The notes below the pieces were generated by a model. The model was given only the letters and a program-made list of their open reading frames with translations. It had not been told where the DNA came from and did no database searches. Shown one piece after another: positions 17,925 through 26,121 of a stretch of 64,000 nt of DNA. The translations under genes and the position numbers were made by a program. Every line of letters begins with the position of its first letter. The first letter of the stretch is position 1. The stretch is from Bog-473 sp963751335 (GTDB taxonomy: Bacteria > Actinomycetota > Acidimicrobiia > Acidimicrobiales > RAAP-2): NCBI GenBank assembly GCA_963751335.1, contig CAVVUB010000008.1, positions 248,001 through 312,000 on the forward strand, given 5' to 3'.

Positions 17925-18797
17925 TCAGGCGGCCGGTCGGCGGGGCGGCGGCCAGCCCGGCACGAGACCCAGCTCCTTGCAGAGCGATCGGGACGAGACC
18001 ATCTGACCCGAGTACGCCGCGGCGTCGGGGTCGTCACCGAGCCAGGCGGCCACCTCGCCGGCCACCTCGGGCGGCGCCGGGACGTGGCCGGCCCCGGTGA
18101 GGACGGCGTCCATGCCCGAGGCCCGCATCGACTCGGTCAGGGTGAGCCCCGGCGCGATGGAGAAGGCGCTGATGCCCGCCCCGGAGAACTCGACGTGGCA
18201 CATGTCGGTCACCCGGTGGAAGGCGGCTTTCGCCGCGGCGTAGGCCACGCCCCACCCTCCCTGCCCGGCCGGGCTCGGTGGGGTGGTGAAGGCCGCCTCG
18301 GAGAGCATGTTGACCAGGCGGCCTTCACCTCGCTCGAGCATCTGTGGGAGCAGGAGCTGAATGAGCAGCAGCGGGTGCAGGTAGTCACCGATCAGGCAGC
18401 GCTCGGCCAATTCGAGCGGGAGGTCGAGGATGCGGTCCATGGTGCCCGGGCCCTGGTAGATGGCGTTGTTGACCAGGACGTCGACCCGACCCAGCTCCGC
18501 GAGAGCCCGGGCCGCGACGTCCTCGACCGAGGACCGGTCCATCAGGTCCATCGGCACCATGAGGCAGCGGCGGCCCATTGCCTCGATGTCCGCCGCGCTG
18601 GACTCGAGACTGCCGGCGATGGGGATGGGGTCGCTCTGGACGAGCACGGACGACGCGTGGGCCCGGCCCTCGCCCTCGCGCACCGTGCGCGCCGTGATGA
18701 CGACGTCGAAGCCGCGCCGGGCCAGCGCCACGGCGGCGCAGCGTCCGATGCCCCGGCTGGCGCCGGTGACCAAGGCCACCCGGGAAGAGTCAGCCAT
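17925..18797 (-). CDS. SDR-family oxidoreductase
   Basis: A 290-residue short-chain dehydrogenase. The cofactor motif TGASRGIG lies near residues 11-18, NNAIYQG near 112 corresponds to the NNAG motif, and the catalytic pair is in VAYAAAKAAFHRV. A Ser-bearing strand (LVNMLSEAAF) precedes it. Substrate unknown. It lies 7 bases downstream of a second SDR on the same strand, so the two are probably cotranscribed; both resemble actinobacterial lipid or steroid SDRs only in general terms. Confidence 0.88.
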   Translation of the reverse strand: MADSSRVALVTGASRGIGRCAAVALARRGFDVVITARTVREGEGRAHASSVLVQSDPIPIAGSLESSAADIEAMGRRCLMVPMDLMDRSSVEDVAARALAELGRVDVLVNNAIYQGPGTMDRILDLPLELAERCLIGDYLHPLLLIQLLLPQMLERGEGRLVNMLSEAAFTTPPSPAGQGGWGVAYAAAKAAFHRVTDMCHVEFSGAGISAFSIAPGLTLTESMRASGMDAVLTGAGHVPAPPEVAGEVAAWLGDDPDAAAYSGQMVSSRSLCKELGLVPGWPPPRRPAA

Positions 18798-18804
18798 GCC
18801 GCAC

Positions 18805-19572
18805 CTACATCATCCCGGCGATCTGGTGGCCACCGTCGACGTGGAGCACCTGCCCGTTGAGGTACCCGGAGGCATCGCTGCAGAGGAACACCACGACCCG
18901 GGCGATGTCGTCGGGCGTGCCCAGGCGGCGCAGGGGGTTGGCGCCGGACAGCCGTTGCTGCACGTCCTCGGGGACGTTGGCCGCCGCGGTGGCCGTCATG
19001 ATGAAGCCCGGGGCGATGGCGTTGGCTCGGATCCCTTCGCGGCCGTAGCGCACGGCCAGGTGTCGGGTCAGCTGGTTCAGGGCGGCCTTGGACACGCCGT
19101 AGGCCACCCGGACGGACTCGCCGATGGTGCTCGTGCCCGACGAGATCGTCACGATGGAGCCGCCACCGCGCCCGGCCATGACCGGAATGGCGTGACGGGC
19201 CAGAAGGAGCGCACCGCGCGTCGTGATCTCGATTGTGCGGTCCCACACGCCGAGCTCCACGCCGGTGGCGTCGCTGTCGAGCCCGGGATGGGACCACGCC
19301 GCGTTGTGATCGATGCAGTCGACGCCACCGAACGCCTCGACCGCGGTCCGGACGAACTCGGCCACCGAATCGTCGCGGCGAACGTCGCAGACGACGCTCA
19401 GGGCCTCCCCGCCCGCCTCGGTGACCTCCTCGGCCACCGAGGTCGCACCGTCGAGGGAGACGTCGCCGACCGCCACGGCGGCGCCCTCGGAGGCCAGGCG
19501 CAACGCGGTGGCCCGCCCGATATCCGAGGCGCCTCCGCTGAGCAGTACCACCTTGCCCTCGAGCTGACCCAT
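18805..19572 (-). CDS. SDR-family oxidoreductase
   Basis: A 255-residue classical SDR. The glycine motif reads SGGASDIGRATALRL (residues 12-26), with Asp in place of the usual Gly/Arg before IG. DHNAAW occupies the NNAG position, the Ser is in IVTISSGTS and the catalytic pair in VAYGVSKAALNQL. The C terminus VLHVDGGHQIAGM is typical. An acidic residue after strand two (VAVGDVS) favours NAD over NADP. Upstream member of a two-SDR transcription unit. Confidence 0.88.
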   Translation of the reverse strand: MGQLEGKVVLLSGGASDIGRATALRLASEGAAVAVGDVSLDGATSVAEEVTEAGGEALSVVCDVRRDDSVAEFVRTAVEAFGGVDCIDHNAAWSHPGLDSDATGVELGVWDRTIEITTRGALLLARHAIPVMAGRGGGSIVTISSGTSTIGESVRVAYGVSKAALNQLTRHLAVRYGREGIRANAIAPGFIMTATAAANVPEDVQQRLSGANPLRRLGTPDDIARVVVFLCSDASGYLNGQVLHVDGGHQIAGMM

Positions 19573-19756
19573 GGCTCAGTGCGGTCGTCCCGTGGCGGCC
19601 GCGCCCGGCCCGACACCCACCGCCCCCTGGCGCCCGGACCTCATGGGCGGCCATGCTAAGACACGCCCTCGGCCGGCGCTCCGACCAGCGCCCTCGCCCA
19701 TCGGCCCGCCGCCGATCGATTGGGTGCACGGGCGGGCGGCATGGGAGCATCGCGCC

Positions 19757-20515
19757 ATGCGGGTCCAGAGGACCTTCGGGTTCATCGACGTCTCGGGCTT
19801 CACCGCGCTGACCGAGCTCGAGGGGGACGAGCGTGCCGTCGACGTCCTGACAGCAGTGCGGTCCCTTCTGCGCGACATCTGTTCGCGCCGCGGCGTACGC
19901 ATCGCCAAGTGGCTGGGTGACGGCGTGATGCTTGTGTGTGTCGAGACCCGGCCGCTGGTCGAGACGGTGCTCGAGATCCATCACGTCGTCGACACGGTGT
20001 CGGGCCCGGTCGAAACGGTGTCCATCCGCTCGGGCATCACGTCGGGCGAGGTCATCCTCATGGAGGGCGATGACTACATCGGGCACTGCGTCAACGTGGC
20101 GGCGCGCCTGTGCGACCTGGCCGCCGCCGGCGAGGCGCTGGCCGATCCCAGCGTCATGAACTCCCTGCCGAGCTGGGGCGTGGCCACCGAGGAGCGCGAG
20201 GTGTCCCTGCGCGGGGTGGAGAAGCCCGTCCCGGCTTCGAGCATCCGGATGGCGCGCCCGGGCGAGGACGGCGGGCGCGACCCCATCTGCGGGTTGCCGC
20301 TCAACGTGGACACGGCCGATGAGATCGCCCACGACGCCCACGGTTCGGTCGTCCTCTTCTGCTCGGTGGGCTGCCTCGACACCTGGCGCCGGCGTCCGGC
20401 CCGCACCGCGGCGCGCACTGAGAGCGCCGCCTTCCCTGGACCTCTCCGGGGCCGAACCGCGGCCAGACACCACCTCGTCGGACCCCTCGGAAGCCGCCGA
20501 CCGGTTGACATGTGA
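19757..20515 (+). CDS. Class III nucleotide cyclase domain fused to a YHS-like metal-binding domain
   Basis: About 252 residues. Residues 5-165 form a class III adenylate/guanylate cyclase domain: metal Asp D11 (FIDVSGFT), second Asp D55 (WLGDGVML) and the transition-state pair N114/R118 (NVAARLCD). Residues 174-215 look like a YHS/TRASH domain: DPICGLPL followed by VVLFCSVGCLDTWRRRP, with three Cys available for metal. The ATG begins the recognisable domain; the 5' sequence lacks a clear Shine-Dalgarno. A metal-responsive cyclase is inferred. Its last bases run into the promoter of the downstream ArsR-type gene. Confidence 0.8.
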   Translation: MRVQRTFGFIDVSGFTALTELEGDERAVDVLTAVRSLLRDICSRRGVRIAKWLGDGVMLVCVETRPLVETVLEIHHVVDTVSGPVETVSIRSGITSGEVILMEGDDYIGHCVNVAARLCDLAAAGEALADPSVMNSLPSWGVATEEREVSLRGVEKPVPASSIRMARPGEDGGRDPICGLPLNVDTADEIAHDAHGSVVLFCSVGCLDTWRRRPARTAARTESAAFPGPLRGRTAARHHLVGPLGSRRPVDM

Positions 20516-20532
20516 CCAAAGAGTCACATAAA
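20505..20532 (+). promoter_or_regulatory. Promoter with embedded operator before the ArsR-AHSA1 gene
   Basis: TTGACA (20505-20510) and CATAAA (20527-20532) form a -35/-10 pair with a 16-base spacer. A perfect 7-bp inverted repeat ATGTGAC-N6-GTCACAT (20510-20516 and 20523-20529) fills the spacer, where a bound dimer would block polymerase. The predicted transcript starts at or within two bases of the GTG at 20541, so the mRNA would be leaderless. Autoregulation by the ArsR-type product is inferred. Confidence 0.6.
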
Positions 20533-20540
20533 GTGTCGAG

Positions 20541-21293
20541 GTGGACGAGGTCTTCAAGGCTCTGGCCGATCCCACCCGGCGCAGCTTGCTCGACGAGCTG
20601 TTCCGGCAGGACGGCCAGACCCTGGGCACGTTGGAGGAGCGCTTCCCGATGACGCGTTTCGGGGTGATGAAGCACCTCAGGGTGCTCGAGGAGGCCGGAC
20701 TGGTCGTCACGCGGCGGCGGGGCCGGGAGAAGCTCCACTTCCTCAACCCGGTGCCCATCCGGCTCGTCCACGACCGCTGGGTCAGCAAGTACTCCGAGCC
20801 CTGGGTGGCAGGGCTCAGTGAAATCAAAGAGAGGTTGGAGGGTCAGATGGAAAAGGTGTACGAGATCTTCATCAAGACGACGCCCGAGCAGCTGTGGGAA
20901 GCCATCACGGACCCCGAGATCCGGGCCAAGTACAACTTCGGCGCCGCAGTGAACTCGGACTGGAAGGTCGGCTCGGCCATCAGCGTCGATGTCGCCAAGC
21001 ACGACATCCATCTGGGGGAGGGTCAGGTGCTCGAGTGCGAGCCCCCCCTCCGGCTGGTGCACACCATGGCGGCGGTCTGGGACGACGACGTCAAGGCAGA
21101 GGGCTTCTCCCGGGTCACCTGGGAGATCGAGCCGGTGGGGGACTCCTGCCACCTCACCTTGACCCACGACCAGATGCGAGAGGGCGCCAACCCCCAGATC
21201 TACGGCGGCTGGCCGATGATCCTGTCGGGTCTCAAGACCTGGGTGGAGTCCGGTGAGCTGCTCACCACCCCCGGCTCGCTCATGTACGGCTAG
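20541..21293 (+). CDS. ArsR-type winged-helix regulator fused to an SRPBCC/AHSA1 domain
   Basis: A 250-residue two-domain protein. Residues 1-85 are an ArsR-like winged helix (MDEVFKALADPTRRSLLDEL, then RFGVMKHLRVLEEAGLV and a basic wing RRRGREK), without the metal-binding Cys pair of arsenic sensors. Residues 105-245 are an AHSA1/SRPBCC lipid-pocket domain (VYEIFIKTTPEQLWEAITDPE, SGLKTWVESG). Such fusions often repress small VOC/SRPBCC operons in response to hydrophobic ligands. GTG start; the operator sits immediately upstream and a VOC gene follows 30 bases downstream. Confidence 0.85.
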   Translation: MDEVFKALADPTRRSLLDELFRQDGQTLGTLEERFPMTRFGVMKHLRVLEEAGLVVTRRRGREKLHFLNPVPIRLVHDRWVSKYSEPWVAGLSEIKERLEGQMEKVYEIFIKTTPEQLWEAITDPEIRAKYNFGAAVNSDWKVGSAISVDVAKHDIHLGEGQVLECEPPLRLVHTMAAVWDDDVKAEGFSRVTWEIEPVGDSCHLTLTHDQMREGANPQIYGGWPMILSGLKTWVESGELLTTPGSLMYG

Positions 21294-21323
21294 CCGACCC
21301 GACCTGACGAGGAGGAAGAAGGA

Positions 21324-21713
21324 ATGCCGATGTCAGAGCCACAGAAGTCAACCATCACCGGCGTGCGCACGGTCGGGATCCCGGTCACCGATCAGGACCA
21401 GGCTCTGGCTTTCTACGCGGGAACACTGGGTTTCGAGACCCGCCTCGACCGGCCGCTCGGAGAAGGGCGTCGTTGGATCGAGGTGGCGCCGGTGGGCGCG
21501 ACCGTCTCGCTCGCACTCGAAGGAGCCCACGACGGGCACCCGGCGGGCGTCGAGACGGGCGTGCGACTCACCGCCGTCGATGTCGACGCGACCCACGCCG
21601 CCATGCGATCGGCGGGCGTCGATGCCGACGACGTGTTGCGGTGGCCGGGTGTGCCCCCGATGTTCGCCTTCCGCGATCAGGACGGTAACGGGCTCGAGAT
21701 CGTCGAAGCCTGA
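21324..21713 (+). CDS. VOC-family (glyoxalase/bleomycin-resistance fold) protein
   Basis: A 129-residue single VOC domain: VRTVGIPVTDQDQALAFYAGTLGF at the N terminus and FAFRDQDGNGLEIVEA at the C terminus, with a Glu metal-ligand position near the end. The N-terminal metal position is occupied by non-His residues, so catalysis is uncertain. GAGGAGGAAGAAGGA precedes the ATG. Second gene of the unit controlled by the ArsR-AHSA1 regulator. Its 3' end overlaps the convergent MFS gene by 37 bases. Confidence 0.85.
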   Translation: MPMSEPQKSTITGVRTVGIPVTDQDQALAFYAGTLGFETRLDRPLGEGRRWIEVAPVGATVSLALEGAHDGHPAGVETGVRLTAVDVDATHAAMRSAGVDADDVLRWPGVPPMFAFRDQDGNGLEIVEA

Positions 21714-22903
21714 GCGCGGCCGGCCACGGGCCGGACCCGCTCGTACACGGACATGGCCAGCGTCGCCAAACCGAGACCGGATCCGAGCAGGCAGACGCCC
21801 GCCCACCCGTGGGTGCCGTAGAGCGCCCCGGCGGCGAGCGAGCCCAGGGCTCCGCCGATGAAGTAGCAGACCATGTAGGCGCTGTTGATGCGGCTGCGGG
21901 CGTCGGGGCGCAGGGCGTAGATCACGGCCTGGTTCGTGATCTGCATGCCCTGGGTCCCCATGTCGAGCACGACGATGCCGATGATCAGGGCGGCCAGGGA
22001 GGTGCGCCCCATCCAGAGCAACCCGAACGAACCGGCCAGGAGGATCCCCGCCCCGACGGTGGACGCGGTCTGGCGGTCCGAGTCGGCCAGCTTTCCGGCC
22101 AGGTTCGCCGCCGCGATGCCGCCGGCACCGACCAGGCCGAACAGGCCGATGACCAGGTTCGAGTAGTCGTACGGGCCGACCGAGAGCAGGAAGGCCAACG
22201 TGGTCCACAGCACGCTGAAGGCGGCGAACGCGCAGGCGCCGTGCCAGGCCCGCCGGCGCAGGACAGGTTCGGTGGCCAGCAGGCGCAGCGAACCCCTCAC
22301 CAGTTCGCGGTAGCGCTGATGGGGGCGGGCGCCCTCGCTGGGCAGGGCCCGCCACAGGATCACCGCGAAGCAGACCATGAGGGCCGCCGAGAACCAGTAG
22401 ATGGCCCGCCAGCCTGCAATCTGGGCCACCAGGCCGGACACGGTGCGGGCCAGCAGGATGCCCGTCAGCAGGCCCGTCATGATGCGGGCCACCACGCGGC
22501 CCCGCCGCTCCTCGGGCGCCAGGTCCGCGGCGAAGGGGATCATCACCTGGCCGGCCACCGAGGCGGCGCCGACGGCGACCGAGGCCAGGGCGAAGAACCA
22601 AAGGGAGGGAGCCACGGCGCAGGCGACCAGGGCCACGGTCGACACCGCGAAGAGCCGGGTCACCAGTGTCCGTCGGGGGTGCAGGTCGCCCAGCGGGACG
22701 ATCAGCAGGAGCCCGGCCGCGTAGCCGACCTGGGTGGCCGTGATGACGGTAGAGGTGGCCCCTGGGCCACTGCCGAAGGCGCGTGAGACCTGGTGCAGGA
22801 CGGGCTGGGCGTAGTAGAGGTTGGCCACCACCGCACCGGTGGCCACGGCGATGAGGAGGACCAGGCCGCGCGACAATCCGCCTGAGGTATTGGTGGACGC
22901 CAT
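21677..22903 (-). CDS. MFS transporter
   Basis: About 408 residues with twelve predicted helices, resembling YfcJ/DHA-type exporters: NLYYAQPVLHQVSRAFG in helix 1, VGYAAGLLLIVPLGDLHPRRTLVTRLF carrying the D-X-X-x-R loop motif between helices 2 and 3, and GQVMIPFAADLAPEERRGRV in helix 4/5. Substrate unknown. ATG at 22903 is preferred; a GTG at 22927 is in frame. The upstream ctaF frame, if read without correction, runs 200 bases into this gene. Confidence 0.87.
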   Translation of the reverse strand: MASTNTSGGLSRGLVLLIAVATGAVVANLYYAQPVLHQVSRAFGSGPGATSTVITATQVGYAAGLLLIVPLGDLHPRRTLVTRLFAVSTVALVACAVAPSLWFFALASVAVGAASVAGQVMIPFAADLAPEERRGRVVARIMTGLLTGILLARTVSGLVAQIAGWRAIYWFSAALMVCFAVILWRALPSEGARPHQRYRELVRGSLRLLATEPVLRRRAWHGACAFAAFSVLWTTLAFLLSVGPYDYSNLVIGLFGLVGAGGIAAANLAGKLADSDRQTASTVGAGILLAGSFGLLWMGRTSLAALIIGIVVLDMGTQGMQITNQAVIYALRPDARSRINSAYMVCYFIGGALGSLAAGALYGTHGWAGVCLLGSGLGLATLAMSVYERVRPVAGRAQASTISSPLPS

Positions 22904-23352
22904 GTCGTCCCCGCCGGTCGTGGCCACCGCTTCAGGGTACCGGCGGCCCGAACGGGTGAGGTCTCGACGCGGCCCCCGCGTCGGCTCTCGGCGGTGACGC
23001 CGGTCAGGGCCGTGAGGATCAACGGGACGCCGAGGAACAGGAACCAGATGCCGAAGACGAGGCCGAGCACCGTGGTGAAGGCGCCCATCCCCATCACGAA
23101 GGGCCAGATGGACGAGCTGGGGAAGGAATCGATCTCACCGGCTCCCTCGGCGATCTCGGCGTCGCGGTCCTCGAGCCGGTTCCCCATGCGCCGGTGCCAG
23201 AAGAAGTAATAGCTCCCCGGCAGGAAGCCGAGCAGGGTGGCGCCCAGCAGCATCACGCCGCCGCCGTCCTCGTAGCTCCAGAACCAGTAGACGAGGCCGA
23301 CCAACCCGAAGAAGGCACCGAGGAACAGGAGGAACAGCGCTTCGACCCTCAC
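22702..23352 (-). CDS. ctaF: Cytochrome c oxidase subunit IV (actinobacterial CtaF), probably frameshifted near its end
   Basis: Subunit of the actinobacterial aa3 oxidase with four helices: ALFLLFLGAFFGLVGLVYWF, VMLLGATLLGFLPGSYYFFW, then SIWPFVMGMGAFTTVLGLVF and IWFLFLGVPLILTAL. The frame stays open to 216 residues, with an Arg/Pro/Ser-rich tail overlapping the MFS gene. If one C of the run at 22973-22977 is removed, the protein ends with a TGA at 22932 at 139 residues, the usual CtaF length, and the overlap disappears. The GTG start overlaps the ctaD stop (GTGA). Third gene of ctaC-ctaD-ctaF. Confidence 0.85.
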   Translation of the reverse strand: MRVEALFLLFLGAFFGLVGLVYWFWSYEDGGGVMLLGATLLGFLPGSYYFFWHRRMGNRLEDRDAEIAEGAGEIDSFPSSSIWPFVMGMGAFTTVLGLVFGIWFLFLGVPLILTALTGVTAESRRGGRVETSPVRAAGTLKRWPRPAGTTWRPPIPQADCRAAWSSSSPWPPVRWWPTSTTPSPSCTRSHAPSAVAQGPPLPSSRPPRSATRPGSC

Positions 23353-25139
23353 ACCGACGCCTCCACTTTCTTTCCGTTGCCGTGTCCGTTCTGGGCCGCC
23401 TTCCCGTGCGCGACGACGAGGTGGTCCGGGTGGTTGTAGTCCCACGTGGGCCGCTCCGAGCGGATCGGCGGCAGGTGGGTGTAGTTGTGGTGAGGCGGGG
23501 GCGAGGTGGTGAACCACTCGAGCGTGTGGGCGTCCCACGGGTTGTCGCCGGCCGGGATGGGCTTGCGCCACGAGACCACGAAGTTCACGAGGAGGAAGGC
23601 GAACGAGATCCCGATGATGAAGGCGCCCACCGTCGAGACGATGTTGTAGCTCTGCCAGCCCAGGTTGGACGGGTAGCTTGCCACCCGGCGGGGCATGCCG
23701 AGCAGGCCGACCACGTACTGGGGCATAAAGGTGATCCAGAAGCCGATGAACATCAGCCAGAAGTGCCACTTGCCGAGGTTGTCACGCAGCATGCGGCCGA
23801 ACATCTTCGGGTACCAGTAGTAGAGCCCGGCGAACCCGGCGAAGACCGCGGTGCCGAAGAGGACCTGGTGGAAGTGGGCCACCACGAAATAGGTGTCGTG
23901 GGTGGCGAAGTCGATCGGCGGCGAGGCCAGCATGATGCCCGTCACGCCCCCCATCAGGAAGGCGAACAGGAAGCCGATACTGAACAGCATCGGCGTGTTG
24001 AACGTGATCTGGCCGTGCCACAGGGTGCCGATCCAGTTGAAGAACTTGATCCCGGTGGGCACGGCGATCAGCAGGCTCAGGAACGAGAAGAAGGGCAGGA
24101 GTACCGCGCCCGTCGTGAACATGTGGTGGGCCCACACCCCGGTGGACAGGGCGGCGATGGCCATGGTGGCGAAGACCATGCCCTTGTAGCCGAAGACCGG
24201 CTTGCGGCTGAAGACGGGGAAGATCTCGGTCACGATGCCGAAGAACGGGAGCGCGAGGATGTAGACCTCGGGATGGCCGAAGAACCAGAAGAGGTTTTGC
24301 CATAACAACGGGGAGCCGCACGAGGCCATGGGCGCTCCGTTCACCAGGTGACAGCCCACCGCGGTGAAGATGTGCGTCCCGAAGTGGCGGTCGCAGAAGA
24401 GCATGATCAGGGCCGCCGTGAGCACCGGGAAGGCGATGAGGATGAGGATCCCGGTCACCAGCATGTTCCACGTGAAGATGGGCATGCGGAACATCGTCAT
24501 GCCCGGGGCGCGCAGGTAGAAGATCGTCCCGCACAGGTTGACGCCGGTGAAGATGGCCGAGAACCCGGTGAGCACGAGGGCCATGATCCAGACGTCGGGC
24601 CCCGCGCCGGGCGAGCTGGTGGCACTCGAGAGCGGCGCGTAGGCCACCCAGCCGAACTGTGCCGCGCCGCCGGCCACGAAGAAGCCGAGGAGCATGGTGA
24701 TGGAGCCGGTCAGGTAGAGCCAGTAGCTGAGCGCGTTGAGGCGCGGGAAGGCCATGTCCGGCGCGCCGATCTGCAGCGGCACAATGAAGTTGGCCAGGCC
24801 ACCGAAGGCGAAGGGGCCGGCGAACAGGTACAGCATCAGGCTGCCGTGCATGGTGAACAGCGCGTTGAATTGCCCGAAGCTCAGCAGCGAGGAGTGCGGC
24901 GAGGCGAGCTGGAGCCGCATGAAGAGCGCCATGATCCCCGAGATGTAGAAGATGACGATCGCGGTGATCATGTAGCTGAGGCCGATGACCTTGTGGTCGG
25001 TCGACGTCAGCCACTTGAGGATCCCGGTCGGCCCGTGATCCGCGTGCCCGGCGAGGGCGTCGTGCCCGTGGGCGTCGTGACCGTCGGCGACTCCCGGCTG
25101 GTCCGGCGTCTCGAGAGGGGGAGCGATGACATCAGTCAC
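23349..25139 (-). CDS. ctaD: Cytochrome c oxidase subunit I
   Basis: A 596-residue heme-copper oxidase catalytic subunit. Key features are the low-spin heme His in LFTMHGSLMLYLF, the CuB/Tyr motif FWFFGHPEVYILALP, the CuB His pair in GVWAHHMFTTG and the heme a/a3 ligands in THDTYFVVAHFHQVLFG. An N-terminal His/Asp/Gly-rich tail (about 35 residues, DGHDAHGHDALAGHADHG) precedes the first helix. The GTG at 25139 overlaps the end of ctaC by 8 bases. Confidence 0.95.
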   Translation of the reverse strand: MTDVIAPPLETPDQPGVADGHDAHGHDALAGHADHGPTGILKWLTSTDHKVIGLSYMITAIVIFYISGIMALFMRLQLASPHSSLLSFGQFNALFTMHGSLMLYLFAGPFAFGGLANFIVPLQIGAPDMAFPRLNALSYWLYLTGSITMLLGFFVAGGAAQFGWVAYAPLSSATSSPGAGPDVWIMALVLTGFSAIFTGVNLCGTIFYLRAPGMTMFRMPIFTWNMLVTGILILIAFPVLTAALIMLFCDRHFGTHIFTAVGCHLVNGAPMASCGSPLLWQNLFWFFGHPEVYILALPFFGIVTEIFPVFSRKPVFGYKGMVFATMAIAALSTGVWAHHMFTTGAVLLPFFSFLSLLIAVPTGIKFFNWIGTLWHGQITFNTPMLFSIGFLFAFLMGGVTGIMLASPPIDFATHDTYFVVAHFHQVLFGTAVFAGFAGLYYWYPKMFGRMLRDNLGKWHFWLMFIGFWITFMPQYVVGLLGMPRRVASYPSNLGWQSYNIVSTVGAFIIGISFAFLLVNFVVSWRKPIPAGDNPWDAHTLEWFTTSPPPHHNYTHLPPIRSERPTWDYNHPDHLVVAHGKAAQNGHGNGKKVEASV

Positions 25140-26058
25140 CGAAGTACGCACCTCCTGTGTTTCCGGTGTTGCCACCGCCGGTATTGCCCGAATTGCCAGA
25201 GTAGCCCGTGGTGCCGTTGATGTTGGCGTGGACGCTGTTCGGGAGCTGGCCGATGGAGTTCGGGTGCTGGCGCTGGAACGCCGCAGTTTTGTGGAGCCAG
25301 GTCTCATAGGCCGTCGGGGAGACGGAACGGACGTTGAAGAACATCAACGAGTGGTAGAGGCCGCACAGCTGGGTGCACTGTCCCCGGTAGACCCCGTCGT
25401 GGATGACGTTGAACTGGAAGTCCGTCCAGTACCCCGGGCTGGCGTAGCGGCTGAAGTTGAATTCGGGCACGTAGAAGCCGTGCAGCACGTCGTAGGAGCG
25501 CAGGTAGATGTGCACGGATTGCCCGGTGGGCACGACCATGGTGGGGGCATCGGTGGTCTGGCCGATGATCTGGACGCCGTTCGGGTACTTGAACTCCCAA
25601 CCCCACTGGAAGGCATAGACGTGGATGGTGGCGTCGGGATTGGGCGAGACGGCGTCGACCGTGTTCTCGACGATCACCGTGGCGACGAACAGCCCGATCA
25701 CGATCAGGATGGGGACGACCGTGTAGAGGACCTCGGTGAGCGTGTGGTACTGGCTCTGGCGCGGGATGTCGTCGGAGTTGCGCCGGTAGCGGAAGATCGC
25801 CCACAGAATGAGCAAGAGGACGAAGCCGCCGACGATCAGGCCGGCCACGAAGAAGCCCTGCCAGAGGTGGAAGGTGGATCGGGCCTGGGTGGTGGCCCCC
25901 TTGTAGAACCCGAACGAAGGCAGCTGGCACCCCGTCAGGGCGATGGCTCCGGTCCCGACCAGGGCCGCCGCTCCCAGCCGCCGGCGCCGCCTCGGAGCTG
26001 GGCTTTCGGGCGTCTCGACAGGGGGGCTGGTCAGCGACGAGTCCACGAGGGCTGACAC
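25132..26058 (-). CDS. ctaC: Cytochrome c oxidase subunit II
   Basis: A 308-residue lipoprotein with a signal segment ending in ALTGC (lipobox Cys near residue 44), two membrane helices and a cupredoxin domain. The CuA ligands are in VLHGFYVPEF and GQCTQLCGLYHSLM, with the aromatic block AFQWGWEF for electron entry. A C-terminal tail of about 25 Gly/Asn/Thr residues (repeats of the GNTGG type) is unusual and may reach toward QcrC. GTG start; first gene of ctaC-ctaD-ctaF. Confidence 0.95.
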   Translation of the reverse strand: MSALVDSSLTSPPVETPESPAPRRRRRLGAAALVGTGAIALTGCQLPSFGFYKGATTQARSTFHLWQGFFVAGLIVGGFVLLLILWAIFRYRRNSDDIPRQSQYHTLTEVLYTVVPILIVIGLFVATVIVENTVDAVSPNPDATIHVYAFQWGWEFKYPNGVQIIGQTTDAPTMVVPTGQSVHIYLRSYDVLHGFYVPEFNFSRYASPGYWTDFQFNVIHDGVYRGQCTQLCGLYHSLMFFNVRSVSPTAYETWLHKTAAFQRQHPNSIGQLPNSVHANINGTTGYSGNSGNTGGGNTGNTGGAYFGD

Positions 26059-26121
26059 TATCGAACGGCGCGAAAAAACTGGAATTGAGCGCCGCCGCCC
26101 CGGGCGCGCCAGCGCCCGTGC

